Source of the DNA: Gaetbulibacter sp. S0825
GTDB taxonomy: Bacteria > Bacteroidota > Bacteroidia > Flavobacteriales > Flavobacteriaceae
Reading direction: 5' to 3'
Length of the DNA: 64,000 nt
Assembly: GCF_011777505.1 (NCBI RefSeq)
Contig: NZ_JAATJT010000001.1
Location: 1,302,001 to 1,366,000, forward strand
Made by a program: the position numbers and the translations under genes. The notes under the pieces were generated by a model that did not search any database, was not told where the DNA came from, and was given only the letters and a program-made list of their open reading frames with translations. This document shows positions 17,263 through 27,569 of the stretch, piece by piece; position 1 is the stretch's first letter, and every line of letters starts with the position of its first letter.

Positions 17263-17772
17263 TTAATTTAAAAGTACTGCTACCCTAACAGTTCCCCATC
17301 CTAAATGCATATTTCCTTCGTCGTCAAATGCAATAGAAAATGCTTCAAGAGAATCACTACTAGTTGAGGCTTTAGCCATGAATCTAGTAACTTCACCAGA
17401 TTTTGCATTACCTCCCCAAGTACCAAGAGTAGAGTTAAGAATAACTGTCCATTCTTTCTCTCCTGGAATTGTTGTTAACGTATAAGTTCCTGCTTTTACA
17501 CTTTTGCCACCAAGTGTCATATCATTTTTAAAAGTGATTTCAGTGCCTTCATTAGCACCAGTACGCCACACTTTTCCATTAGGAGCAAGCTTACTTAACT
17601 CTCTACCTTTTAATTGTGGTCTACTGTAAATAATTTTTACAGATTTGTCTTTTGACACGCTAATGTCTAATGGGCTTTTATCTAAGCCTGCAAATTTTTG
17701 CGCTTCTACATTAGTTGATAATAACATTATAAATGCGAAAGCAATTGTCGAAATAAATGATGATTTTCTCAT
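17263..17772 (-). CDS. DUF2911 family secreted protein (paralogue B)
   Basis: The 169-aa protein has a signal peptide (ending TNVEAQ, about residue 24) and a DUF2911 domain with the same hallmarks as its neighbour: KIIYSRPQLKGRELSKLAPN, KAGTYTLTTIPGEKEWTVIL and HLGWGTVRVAV. The signal peptides are nearly the same (SSFISTIAFAF against SSLITSIAFAF). The pair therefore looks like a tandem duplication that has since diverged. Each gene has its own terminator and its own copy of an upstream block, which suggests separate but parallel control. Function is unknown. Confidence 0.9.
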   Translation of the reverse strand: MRKSSFISTIAFAFIMLLSTNVEAQKFAGLDKSPLDISVSKDKSVKIIYSRPQLKGRELSKLAPNGKVWRTGANEGTEITFKNDMTLGGKSVKAGTYTLTTIPGEKEWTVILNSTLGTWGGNAKSGEVTRFMAKASTSSDSLEAFSIAFDDEGNMHLGWGTVRVAVLLN

Positions 17773-17830
17773 GTGTAATTTTATTGATTTTATTTTTTTA
17801 AAAATATTGAATACAAAATATAAAAATTGT

Positions 17831-17847
17831 AAGGTTTTGTTAAACTT
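17831..17847 (-). promoter_or_regulatory. Repeated upstream block (copy B)
   Basis: AAGGTTTTGTTAAACTT, identical to 17172-17188, upstream of paralogue B. The palindrome half TTAACAA is degenerate here. Confidence 0.4.
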
Positions 17848-17917
17848 TACATTTTACAAGTGTTTCTTGCTTTTTATAACGATTATAGTTACAATATTAT
17901 ATTATTATAGTTATATA

Positions 17918-17960
17918 TGTTTATAATACGTAACCAATAATATGTTATGTGTTTATAATA
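17918..17960 (+). repeat. Direct repeat pair upstream of asnB
   Basis: TGTTTATAATA occurs at 17918-17928 and 17950-17960, 32 bases apart (about three helical turns), in very AT-rich sequence before asnB. It could be a regulator site or simply low complexity. Confidence 0.35.
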
Positions 17961-18008
17961 TGATATGTAATTCTCAGATTTGTGCTATAATAATTAAAGA
18001 AAAAGATT

Positions 18009-19670
18009 ATGTGCGGTATTGTATGTGCCTTCGATTTAAAAGAAAAATCAGAAATATTAAGGCTTCAAATTCTTGAAATGGCAAAAACTATTCGTCATCG
18101 CGGACCAGATTGGAGCGGTGTATATAGTGATGAGAAAGCCATTTTGGCTCATGAGCGTTTAGCAATTGTAGATCCAGCTTCTGGAAAACAACCTTTATTT
18201 AGTGAAGACAAGAAATTAGTCTTGGCTGCTAATGGAGAGGTATACAACCATCGTGAGCTTCGTAAGCAATTTCCAGATTATAAATTTCAAACAGAAAGTG
18301 ATTGTGAAGTTATTTTAGCTTTATATAAAGAAAAAGGATACGATTTCATTGATGAGATGAATGGCATTTTTGGTTTTGCTATTTATGATGTTGAAAAAGA
18401 TGAATATTTTATAGCTCGAGACCATATGGGAATTATTCCATTATATATTGGTTGGGATAAACAAGGAACGTTTTATGTAGCGTCAGAATTAAAAGCATTA
18501 GAATGTGTGTGTACAAAAATTGAATTGTTTCCTCCAGGACATTACATGAGCAGTAAAGATGGCAAATTTGTACAATGGTACAAACGCGACTGGGAAGATT
18601 ATGATGCAGTAAAAGATAATAAAACCGAAATAGCTGAAGTACGTCAAGCATTAGAAGATGCAGTACATAGGCAATTAATGAGCGATGTGCCTTATGGTGT
18701 ATTGTTGTCTGGAGGACTAGATTCTTCAATAACATCTGCTATTGCGAAAAAATATGCTGAGCGACGTATAGAGGCAGATGATAAAGAACAAGCTTGGTGG
18801 CCGCAACTGCATAGTTTTTCGGTTGGACTTGAAGGTTCACCAGATTTGAAGGCGGCTAGAAAAGTAGCAGACCATATTGGGACCGTTCATCATGAAATAA
18901 AGTTTACAATTCAAGAAGGATTAGACGCTATAAAAGATGTGATATATCAATTAGAAACGTATGATATAACAACAATACGTGCAAGTACGCCAATGTATTT
19001 AATGGCACGAGTTATTAAATCTATGGGAATAAAAATGGTGTTGTCTGGTGAAGGAGCAGATGAGTTGTTTGGAGGCTATCTCTACTTTCATAAAGCACCA
19101 AACGCCAAGGAATTTCACGAAGAAACTGTACGCAAATTAAGTAAGTTACATATGTACGATTGCTTAAGAGCGAACAAAAGTTTAGCTGCTTGGGGAATTG
19201 AAGGACGTGTACCATTTTTAGATAAAGAATTTATGGATGTAGCCATGCGTATTAACCCTCAAGATAAAATGATTAATGGTGAACGTATGGAAAAATGGGT
19301 GATAAGAAAAGCCTTTGAAGGTATGTTACCAGAATCTGTAGCTTGGAGACAAAAAGAACAGTTTAGCGATGGCGTTGGGTACAGTTGGATTGACACGTTG
19401 AAAGAAGTAGTGGATGCTGAAGTCACTGACGAACAATTGGAAAATGCTCATTTTAGATTCCCAATTCAAACACCACAGAATAAGGAAGAGTATTATTACA
19501 GAACGATTTTCGAATCACATTTTCCAAGCGATGCAGCTGCGCTAAGTGTGCCACAAGAACCAAGTGTAGCTTGTAGTACCAAAATTGCATTAGAATGGGA
19601 CGAAGCTTTTAAAAACATGAATGACCCTTCTGGAAGAGCAGTGGCGAAAGTTCATGACGATGCATACTAA
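18009..19670 (+). CDS. asnB: Asparagine synthetase B (glutamine-hydrolysing)
   Basis: AsnB makes asparagine from aspartate, ATP and glutamine in the cytosol. The 553-aa length is typical. The N-terminal class II amidotransferase domain starts with the catalytic Cys2 (MCGIVCAFD) and contains RHRGPDWSG and AANGEVYNH. The synthetase domain holds the pyrophosphate loop SGGLDSS (234-240). Further signatures include VLSGEGADELFGGYLYFH and the C-terminal WRQKEQFSDGVGYSWID. The gene is monocistronic, with a strong terminator behind it and an AT-rich leader with a direct repeat in front. Confidence 0.98.
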   Translation: MCGIVCAFDLKEKSEILRLQILEMAKTIRHRGPDWSGVYSDEKAILAHERLAIVDPASGKQPLFSEDKKLVLAANGEVYNHRELRKQFPDYKFQTESDCEVILALYKEKGYDFIDEMNGIFGFAIYDVEKDEYFIARDHMGIIPLYIGWDKQGTFYVASELKALECVCTKIELFPPGHYMSSKDGKFVQWYKRDWEDYDAVKDNKTEIAEVRQALEDAVHRQLMSDVPYGVLLSGGLDSSITSAIAKKYAERRIEADDKEQAWWPQLHSFSVGLEGSPDLKAARKVADHIGTVHHEIKFTIQEGLDAIKDVIYQLETYDITTIRASTPMYLMARVIKSMGIKMVLSGEGADELFGGYLYFHKAPNAKEFHEETVRKLSKLHMYDCLRANKSLAAWGIEGRVPFLDKEFMDVAMRINPQDKMINGERMEKWVIRKAFEGMLPESVAWRQKEQFSDGVGYSWIDTLKEVVDAEVTDEQLENAHFRFPIQTPQNKEEYYYRTIFESHFPSDAAALSVPQEPSVACSTKIALEWDEAFKNMNDPSGRAVAKVHDDAY

Positions 19671-19705
19671 AATGACTAATTTGGTTGGTTAATTAGTTAT
19701 TAGTT

Positions 19706-19732
19706 AAGGTTGGCAATTTGCCAACCTTTTTT
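19706..19732 (+). terminator. Terminator behind asnB
   Basis: Near-perfect stem AAGGTTGGC / GCCAACCTT with an AATTT loop, followed by six T residues. Confidence 0.9.
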
Positions 19733-19781
19733 ATTTAAAAAATTATTAGAAATTATAAAAATTGATGATTTTACTCTTGAA

Positions 19782-19828
19782 TCACCTATATTTACTGTAA
19801 GTGACAGATAGGTGACATTTAAATGACG
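19782..19828 (+). promoter_or_regulatory. Nested operator-like repeats before the XRE-CPBP operon
   Basis: An inverted repeat TCACCTAT (19782-19789) / ATAGGTGA (19808-19815) encloses a smaller one, CTGT / ACAG (19795-19798 and 19804-19807). Overlapping these, GTGACA occurs at 19801 and 19812, with a related ATGACG at 19823, at an exact 11-base spacing, so on one face of the helix. The array ends 23 bases before the -7 box at 19852. It is a good candidate for the binding site of the XRE protein encoded next. Confidence 0.5.
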
Positions 19829-19851
19829 TGCTAAAAACCAATACTCTGCCG

Positions 19852-19859
19852 TAGATTTG
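19852..19859 (+). promoter_or_regulatory. -7 box of the XRE-CPBP operon
   Basis: TAGATTTG matches TAnnTTTG, 19 bases before the ATG at 19879. Confidence 0.5.
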
Positions 19860-19878
19860 TGTCATCAAAATAATCAAA

Positions 19879-20448
19879 ATGAAAAGTAAAACATTAAGCG
19901 AAAATTTAATCTACCAGCGAAAGCTAAAAGGATATACTCAAGAAGACCTTTCTGATAAAACTACAGTTGGAGTCCGAACCATTCAACGTATAGAAAAAGG
20001 TGATGTGCAACCACATTTACAAACTGTAAAATTATTAGCGGTTGGTTTAGAAGTTGAGGTTGATGATTTATTAGTGCTTGATAACCCTAATGAAGAAGTC
20101 ATACAACGTAAATGGATGTTGTTATTGCATGGTACTCCATTTGTTGGTTTAGTAATTCCATTTGCAAATGTGCTAATTCCACTTTTTATATGGATTAGTA
20201 AGGCCGATGATAATAAAATTTATGATGCACATGGTCGTGCTGTGGTCAATTTTCATGGTACCATAAATTTGTTGCTCATCATCTCTTTATTGTTGTTTTT
20301 CGTTTTCCCTGGATTTAACTTTTTCCTTTCAGGTGCTATTTTTCTTTATGGAATAATAGTTAGTCTTATGAACATTTCGTCTGCTTTAAATAAGCAAACT
20401 TATAATTACCCTTTATCAATTCCTTTTTTAAAGCCGAAGTCGGTTTAA
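19879..20448 (+). CDS. Membrane-tethered XRE-type HTH regulator with DUF4870 domain
   Basis: The 189-aa protein starts with an XRE/Cro helix-turn-helix domain (about 7-65: LIYQRKLKGYTQEDLSDKTT, VRTIQRIEKG). After a short linker comes a DUF4870 (Tic20-like) membrane domain with about three hydrophobic segments (about 82-110, 128-150 and 150-168) and the family motif DAHGRAVVNFH. The DNA-binding domain should thus sit on the cytoplasmic face of the inner membrane. It is the first gene of an operon with two CPBP proteases (gaps 25 and 2 bases) and a dipeptide epimerase (18 bases). Membrane tethering and the cotranscribed intramembrane proteases suggest release by proteolysis, which is my inference. 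Confidence 0.88.
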   Translation: MKSKTLSENLIYQRKLKGYTQEDLSDKTTVGVRTIQRIEKGDVQPHLQTVKLLAVGLEVEVDDLLVLDNPNEEVIQRKWMLLLHGTPFVGLVIPFANVLIPLFIWISKADDNKIYDAHGRAVVNFHGTINLLLIISLLLFFVFPGFNFFLSGAIFLYGIIVSLMNISSALNKQTYNYPLSIPFLKPKSV

Positions 20449-20473
20449 GTTTTTTTAATTTAAATAATTTATA

Positions 20474-21178
20474 ATGTTAGGATTATTAGTAATAATAGTA
20501 GTCTCTTGGGTGCTTTTGCGCTTCATTGAGAAAAAAAATATCGAAGCTTTAGGAATTGTTCCAAACCTAAATAGGCTGATTCAATTTGTAATTGGGTTTT
20601 TTATTATCGCAGTTATTGTATTAATTAATATTTATATAGAGACCATTATTTTAAAAGTTGAATGGGAATTATATTCCATTGATTACAATACTATTTTTAA
20701 TGCCTTTGTGTACCATCTTAGGTCTGCTTTAACGGAAGAATTAGTGTTTAGAGGTGCCATTCTTTACATTTTAATTCAAAGAATTGGAGCAATCAAAGCG
20801 ATATGGCTGTCTGCAATTGTGTTTGGAGTGTACCATTGGTTCTCTTATGGGATAATAGGTGAGAGAATCATTCTATTAGCTTACGTTTTTGTAATAACAG
20901 GATTTACAGGATATGTTTGGGCTTATACGTTTCATAAAACTAAATCTATAATGTTGGGTCTTGGATTTCATTTAGGGTATAATTTAATAATGAGTTTCTT
21001 TTACGAATCTCAACCTTTTGGCGAATTAATTATGAGCCAAACATCAAAAGTAGGTTTAATAGGTTGGAATGAGTTTTACTATTCAATGTTTAAAGGTTTA
21101 TTTCCAACTATGACAACTTTAGTTTGCGTAAAGCTCTTGCTTAAAACCAAGTTGTACCCTCAAAAAGAAAACCAATAA
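20474..21178 (+). CDS. CPBP family intramembrane metalloprotease (first)
   Basis: The 234-aa protein is mostly hydrophobic, with about six membrane segments. It carries the CPBP/ABI motifs: motif 1 EELVFRG with Glu88, Glu89 and Arg93, motif 2 FGVYHW with His121, and motif 3 HLGYN with His166 and Asn170. These residues form the active site of the Rce1-like glutamic/CAAX proteases. In bacteria such proteins act in prenyl-protein-like processing, bacteriocin immunity or regulation. Its place between a membrane-bound regulator and a second CPBP gene points to a common pathway. All catalytic positions are present. Confidence 0.9.
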   Translation: MLGLLVIIVVSWVLLRFIEKKNIEALGIVPNLNRLIQFVIGFFIIAVIVLINIYIETIILKVEWELYSIDYNTIFNAFVYHLRSALTEELVFRGAILYILIQRIGAIKAIWLSAIVFGVYHWFSYGIIGERIILLAYVFVITGFTGYVWAYTFHKTKSIMLGLGFHLGYNLIMSFFYESQPFGELIMSQTSKVGLIGWNEFYYSMFKGLFPTMTTLVCVKLLLKTKLYPQKENQ

Positions 21179-21180
21179 TT

Positions 21181-21996
21181 ATGAAAATTTTGTTTCAAAA
21201 ACATCCTAATGCATCCAGATTTGTTTTAGCAATTGTATTGTTTGTGTTTGTACTAGCTATAAGTGTAATTGTAAATAAAGGCGTAGTTAAGCAATATTTT
21301 CCTTATACAGCACCATTACTTTTAATAGTAGCTACCTGGATTCTATGTAAAACCGACAAAAAATCACTTTATGCCATTGGAATAAATTTAAATTTAAAGA
21401 ATTTGTCTTTTTTGCCATTAGGAGTTTTTATTGGTGCCATAGCTTTATTTGGAGCAAAATATGTAAGAGCGCTTTATACAGGAGAAACCATGGAGTTGTC
21501 CTCTTCAATTAATTATGCAACTATGGCCTATGCATTCTATTTTATATTACCACAAGTAGCTACCGAAGAACTTTTATTTCGAGGGTATTTATTTAAAAAA
21601 ACCATTGAAGTTTCTAATGTAATAATTACGAATATTGTCTTTTCAATCTTATTTATGCTCATTCATGTGCTTGATGATAGCGTGTTAAGTAATAAAGGCG
21701 CTATTATTATGTTGGTAATTGGGATACCTGTTGGTCATTTACTATTTGCGACAGCTTTGTTAAAATCTAAGACCTTATTCTTTCCAATAGGATTACATTT
21801 AGGGAATAATTGGTCGACGAGACATTTAATTACAAACAGTAATTCTGGCGATAGTATTTTGTATATCTCAAATGTAGCAACGTTTGATGCTTGGACATCA
21901 TTTCTTATAACTATTATACTGTTTAATGGATTTTTTTTATTGGTAACATTAGTGATTTGGAAATGGGATAAAATTTTGACATTATTTAAAAGATAA
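21181..21996 (+). CDS. CPBP family intramembrane metalloprotease (second)
   Basis: The 271-aa protein has about eight hydrophobic segments and the same motif set as its upstream neighbour: EELLFRG (Glu129, Glu130, Arg134), an LIHVLDD motif 2 with His162, and HLGNNW with His206 and Asn210. It is a diverged paralogue rather than a recent copy, since similarity is largely confined to the motifs. Two bases separate it from the first CPBP gene, so translation is probably coupled. The substrate is unknown; the XRE-DUF4870 protein of the same operon is a candidate. Confidence 0.9.
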   Translation: MKILFQKHPNASRFVLAIVLFVFVLAISVIVNKGVVKQYFPYTAPLLLIVATWILCKTDKKSLYAIGINLNLKNLSFLPLGVFIGAIALFGAKYVRALYTGETMELSSSINYATMAYAFYFILPQVATEELLFRGYLFKKTIEVSNVIITNIVFSILFMLIHVLDDSVLSNKGAIIMLVIGIPVGHLLFATALLKSKTLFFPIGLHLGNNWSTRHLITNSNSGDSILYISNVATFDAWTSFLITIILFNGFFLLVTLVIWKWDKILTLFKR

Positions 21997-22014
21997 GATT
22001 AGTATTTTTATTGC

Positions 22015-23031
22015 ATGAAACTAAACCTTCAGTCAAAACAATATAGGCTTTTTTTAAAGCATCCATTTACAATTTCTAGATCTACTAGAACTCATCAAGA
22101 TACTGTAATTTTATCTATTTCCGATGGCGTTACAACAGGTTACGGCGAAGCAATACCCTATCCATATTATAACATTACTTATGAAAAAATTGAGCAATCT
22201 GTTGCAAAGTCTAAATCAATAGTAGAAAATGCCTTTGGAATGCTCCCTAACGATCTGTGGAGCTATCTAGAACCAAATCTAAAAGACAATTATTTCACTT
22301 TGTGTGCTATTAACTGTGCCTACTGGGATTATTATGCCAAATCTCAAAACAGGACTACAAGAAGTTATTTTTGCGATGAGAATAAGTCTACACCATTAAG
22401 CGATTACACCATTGGTATTGATACCATAGATATTATGAAACAGAAAATATTGGACACACCTTGGCCAATCTATAAAATTAAATTAGGAACAGAACATGAC
22501 GTAGAAATTATTTCAGAACTAAGAAATATCACAGATGCTATCTTTAGAATTGATGCCAATTGTGCTTGGACTGTCGAGGAAACATTGCAAAATGCGATTC
22601 AGCTAAAAAACCTTGGAGTAGAGTTTATAGAACAGCCACTAAAAGCAGAAGATTGGGAAAGCATGAAACGCTTGAAAAGAGATTGTGTTTTACCTTTAAT
22701 AGCAGACGAAAGCTGCCAACGTCTTGAAGATGTCCAAAAATGCGCAGAAGGTTTTCATGGCATTAATATTAAACTCATGAAATGTGGCGGACTTACACCT
22801 GCTCTAAAAATGATAGAGAAAGCAGGAGAACTCAATTTAAAAGTTATGGCTGGTTGTATGGCAGAATCTACAGTAGGGATCTCTAACTTAGCTCAAATTG
22901 CGTCACTTTTAGATTATATAGACGCCGATGGCGCCATGTTATTGAAAAATGACACAGCGAATGGCATTAAACTAGACTATGGAAAAATTGTGTACCCAGA
23001 GATAAAAGGCTCTGGCATAAGCTTACTTTAA
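22015..23031 (+). CDS. Dipeptide epimerase (L-Ala-D/L-Glu epimerase type)
   Basis: The 338-aa protein belongs to the enolase superfamily, muconate-lactonizing subgroup. Catalytic residues are visible: KIKLG with Lys154 and Lys156, the metal ligands Asp180 (RIDANCAW), Glu206 (FIEQPL) and Asp231 (IADES), and Lys253 (NIKLMKCGG). Family members epimerise dipeptides such as L-Ala-L/D-Glu during murein recycling, in the cytosol. Specificity cannot be fixed from sequence. It is the last gene of the XRE-CPBP operon, 18 bases behind the second protease, which hints at a link to cell-wall recycling or peptide uptake. Confidence 0.9.
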   Translation: MKLNLQSKQYRLFLKHPFTISRSTRTHQDTVILSISDGVTTGYGEAIPYPYYNITYEKIEQSVAKSKSIVENAFGMLPNDLWSYLEPNLKDNYFTLCAINCAYWDYYAKSQNRTTRSYFCDENKSTPLSDYTIGIDTIDIMKQKILDTPWPIYKIKLGTEHDVEIISELRNITDAIFRIDANCAWTVEETLQNAIQLKNLGVEFIEQPLKAEDWESMKRLKRDCVLPLIADESCQRLEDVQKCAEGFHGINIKLMKCGGLTPALKMIEKAGELNLKVMAGCMAESTVGISNLAQIASLLDYIDADGAMLLKNDTANGIKLDYGKIVYPEIKGSGISLL

Positions 23032-23258
23032 TTAGACTAAAATTAGCTGAAATTTTGCCTAAAACCCAATAGCGAAAATCAAAAATATTGCCTTAGAGCG
23101 ACGATTGTCTAATTTTCTTTTATAAGTCAGTCAAAAAATCATCAAAATCAATTTTAAGATACTTTTTAAGCGATTTAAGGCGTTTTTATGTAATTAACAA
23201 ATGTTAATAATTATGTGATAAATGCGATAAAAACCTTAAAAATGAGGTTTAATAATTG

Positions 23259-23266
23259 TATATTTG
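23259..23266 (+). promoter_or_regulatory. -7 box of gyrB
   Basis: TATATTTG matches TAnnTTTG and lies 79 bases before the gyrB ATG. No clear -33 box is seen. Confidence 0.5.
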
Positions 23267-23277
23267 TATGTATTAGA

Positions 23278-23304
23278 AATGATACAAATTGTATCATTTT
23301 TTTT
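23278..23304 (+). terminator. Terminator-like palindrome in the gyrB leader
   Basis: AATGATACAA-A-TTGTATCATT is a perfect 10-base inverted repeat followed by a run of eight T. It begins about 12 bases behind the -7 box, so at the very start of the gyrB transcript. It could be an attenuator, an operator, or the end of a very short RNA. Confidence 0.5.
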
Positions 23305-23333
23305 ATGAAATAAAACGAAAATTTAACTTATAG

Positions 23334-25295
<1,962 letters not shown>

Positions 25296-25310
25296 TTAAG
25301 ATACGTGTTA

Positions 25311-25343
25311 AAAAAAAAAGCATCCAATTTGGATGCTTTTTTT
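25311..25343 (+). terminator. Terminator behind gyrB
   Basis: Stem AAAGCATCC / GGATGCTTT with an AATTT loop, A run before and T run after. Any start of the next gene upstream of 25343 would have to be translated through this hairpin, which argues for the later ATG at 25449. Confidence 0.9.
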
Positions 25344-25448
25344 ATGTCTAAACTTCTTAGATTAATCGATAAAGTGTTAATTATTAACGATAAATGGTTA
25401 TTCTTTGAAATCTTTTTTTTATGTTTGCTTAACCAAATTTATTGTAAC

Positions 25449-26495
25449 ATGAAAAAGTTAACCTTATTGTTTACGCTATTTATAGCGATGCATACATCAC
25501 ATTCCCAAGAATTAGAAAGTTTATTGTTGGCATCAGAAGATGCTAGTAAATTAACCGAAGGCTATATTAATCCAGTTATGAAAGGATTAATGTATAGTAT
25601 GAATGGTGGTTGGGCAACAACCGGAAAAGTACATAAAACCTTAGGTTTTGATTTAACCATAAGTGCAAACGCTTCGTATGTACCTGATGCAGATAAATTA
25701 TTTGCATTCATACCAAGTGATTATAACTATTTAACACTACCAAACGGTGAAACGACTATACCGACTGTAATGAGTGATAATGATTATGAAACGACAGTAG
25801 ATGTGGAAATTGATAATGGAGATGGAACATATAATGTAGCTAGTTTTGAAATGCCAGGAGGAATTACCAAAGATTTGCCAATAAATGCTGTTCCTGCACC
25901 TATGGTACAACTTGGTGTTGGACTGCCTTTTAAAACAGATATTAAACTACGCTATGTGCCAAAGCTTAACTTTGATGATTCAGTTGAAGCTAATCTAATA
26001 GGTTTAGGATTGCAACATGACTTAACACAGTATCTTGGTCCAATAGATAAACTTCCTTTAAGTGTTTCTATTCTCGGAGCTTTTACTAATATGGATGTAA
26101 CTTATAACATTGAAGACGATGATCCATCAGACGAGGTTACAGTCACTAATGGTGAGGCTGCTTTCGAGATGAAAACATGGACAGTCCAAGCTATTGGTTC
26201 ACTAGATTTTAAAATTATTACGCTTTATGGAAGTGTTGGATATAATGGCGGAAAATCATCAATAAAAATTAATGGAACTTACGATTTAGAATACGATATA
26301 GAAGATGGTGGTGGAATAGTTATTGGTACTGCAAGTGACTCAGTAACCGATCCTATTGATTTAAATTTTGAATCTACAGGAGTTAGAGGAACATTAGGAG
26401 CAAGATTAAACTTGGCTTTTTTTAAGATTTTTGCAGATTATACCCTACAAGAATATAATACTTTATCAGCAGGTATCGCATTTAGTTTTAGATAA
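25449..26495 (+). CDS. Outer-membrane-type beta-barrel protein, DUF6588-like
   Basis: From ATG 25449 the protein is 348 aa with a signal peptide (MKKLTLLFTLFIAMHTSHSQ). An in-frame TTG at 25305 would include the gyrB terminator and was rejected. The mature protein has a short helical start (LESLLLASEDASKLTEGYIN) and alternating beta strands ending in Phe-Arg (TLSAGIAFSFR), as in outer-membrane barrels. The sequence GGWATTGKVHKTLGFDLTIS resembles the DUF6588 family, which is common in Flavobacteriaceae. No function is known. It is followed by its own terminator, so it is probably a single-gene unit. Confidence 0.8.
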   Translation: MKKLTLLFTLFIAMHTSHSQELESLLLASEDASKLTEGYINPVMKGLMYSMNGGWATTGKVHKTLGFDLTISANASYVPDADKLFAFIPSDYNYLTLPNGETTIPTVMSDNDYETTVDVEIDNGDGTYNVASFEMPGGITKDLPINAVPAPMVQLGVGLPFKTDIKLRYVPKLNFDDSVEANLIGLGLQHDLTQYLGPIDKLPLSVSILGAFTNMDVTYNIEDDDPSDEVTVTNGEAAFEMKTWTVQAIGSLDFKIITLYGSVGYNGGKSSIKINGTYDLEYDIEDGGGIVIGTASDSVTDPIDLNFESTGVRGTLGARLNLAFFKIFADYTLQEYNTLSAGIAFSFR

Positions 26496-26518
26496 TTAAA
26501 TTAGTTAGTTAAAATGAG

Positions 26519-26550
26519 AAAGCATCAGATATTTATCTGATGCTTTTTTT
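26519..26550 (+). terminator. Terminator behind the DUF6588-like gene
   Basis: Stem AGCATCAGATA / TATCTGATGCT with a TT loop, followed by seven T. Confidence 0.9.
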
Positions 26551-26570
26551 ATTTACGCCATATTTATTCG

Positions 26571-26578
26571 TAATTTTG
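26571..26578 (+). promoter_or_regulatory. -7 box of mdh
   Basis: TAATTTTG matches TAnnTTTG, 48 bases before the mdh start, directly behind the preceding terminator. Confidence 0.5.
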
Positions 26579-26625
26579 CAGTCTTAAAAAACAACACAAT
26601 ACAAACCTTAAATTAGAAAAAACAA

Positions 26626-27552
26626 ATGAAAGTAACAGTAGTAGGAGCAGGAGCTGTAGGAGCAAGTTGTGCAGAGTATATTGCATTTAAAAATTTTGCT
26701 TCAGAAGTCGTTTTATTAGATATTAAAGAAGGGTATGCCGAAGGAAAAGCAATGGATTTAATGCAATGTGCTTCGTTAAATGGATTCGACACAAAAATAA
26801 CTGGTACAACTGGAGATTACTCAAAAACAGCAAATAGTGATATTTGTGTTATTACTTCTGGTATTCCACGTAAACCAGGAATGACAAGAGAAGAATTAAT
26901 TGGTATTAACGCTGGTATAGTTAAAGCAGTAGCTTCTAGCTTGATTGAGCATTCTCCAAACACTATTCTTATTGTTGTTAGCAATCCTATGGATACCATG
27001 ACGTATCTAGCTCATAAAGCAACTGGGTTACCAAAAAATAGAATTATTGGAATGGGAGGCGCATTAGACTCTGCTCGTTTCAAGTATAGACTAGCTGAAG
27101 CTTTAGGTGCGCCTATTAGTGATGTAGATGGCATGGTAATTGGAGGTCATAGTGATAAAGGAATGGTTCCGTTAACAAGTCATGCAACAAGAAACAGTAT
27201 AAAAGTTACTGAATTTTTAACAGCTGAACGTTTAGATCAGGTAAAAGAAGATACTAAGGTTGGAGGAGCAACATTGACTAAGTTATTAGGAACTTCAGCT
27301 TGGTATGCACCAGGAGCGGCAGTTTCTGGTTTAGTGCAAGCAATAGCATGTGATCAACAAAAAATGTTTCCATGTTCAACATTGTTAGAAGGTGAATATG
27401 GTTTAAACGATTTATGTATTGGTGTTCCAGTAATCTTAGGAAAAAATGGCATCGAAAAAATCGTTGAAATAAAATTAAGCGATGCAGAAAAAGCGCACAT
27501 GCAAGAAAGTGCTGAAGGCGTTAAAAAAACTAACGGTTTGTTAGAATTATAA
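26626..27552 (+). CDS. mdh: Malate dehydrogenase
   Basis: The 308-aa NAD-dependent dehydrogenase interconverts malate and oxaloacetate in the TCA cycle. It has the Rossmann motif VGAGAVGASC (6-15), the substrate loop GIPRKPGMTREEL with the arginines typical of malate rather than lactate dehydrogenase, NPMDTMTYLA, and the catalytic His175 in GGHSDKGMVP. It is of the LDH-like MDH type common in Bacteroidota. The gene is preceded by a terminator and a clear -7 box. It is followed after 17 bases by a secreted protein gene in the same transcript. Confidence 0.96.
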   Translation: MKVTVVGAGAVGASCAEYIAFKNFASEVVLLDIKEGYAEGKAMDLMQCASLNGFDTKITGTTGDYSKTANSDICVITSGIPRKPGMTREELIGINAGIVKAVASSLIEHSPNTILIVVSNPMDTMTYLAHKATGLPKNRIIGMGGALDSARFKYRLAEALGAPISDVDGMVIGGHSDKGMVPLTSHATRNSIKVTEFLTAERLDQVKEDTKVGGATLTKLLGTSAWYAPGAAVSGLVQAIACDQQKMFPCSTLLEGEYGLNDLCIGVPVILGKNGIEKIVEIKLSDAEKAHMQESAEGVKKTNGLLEL

Positions 27553-27569
27553 ATTTATAAACAAAAAAC

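Noticed and set aside
25305-25448. N-terminal extension of the DUF6588-like protein from TTG 25305
   Set aside because: It would run through the gyrB terminator and put a signal peptide in the middle of the protein.
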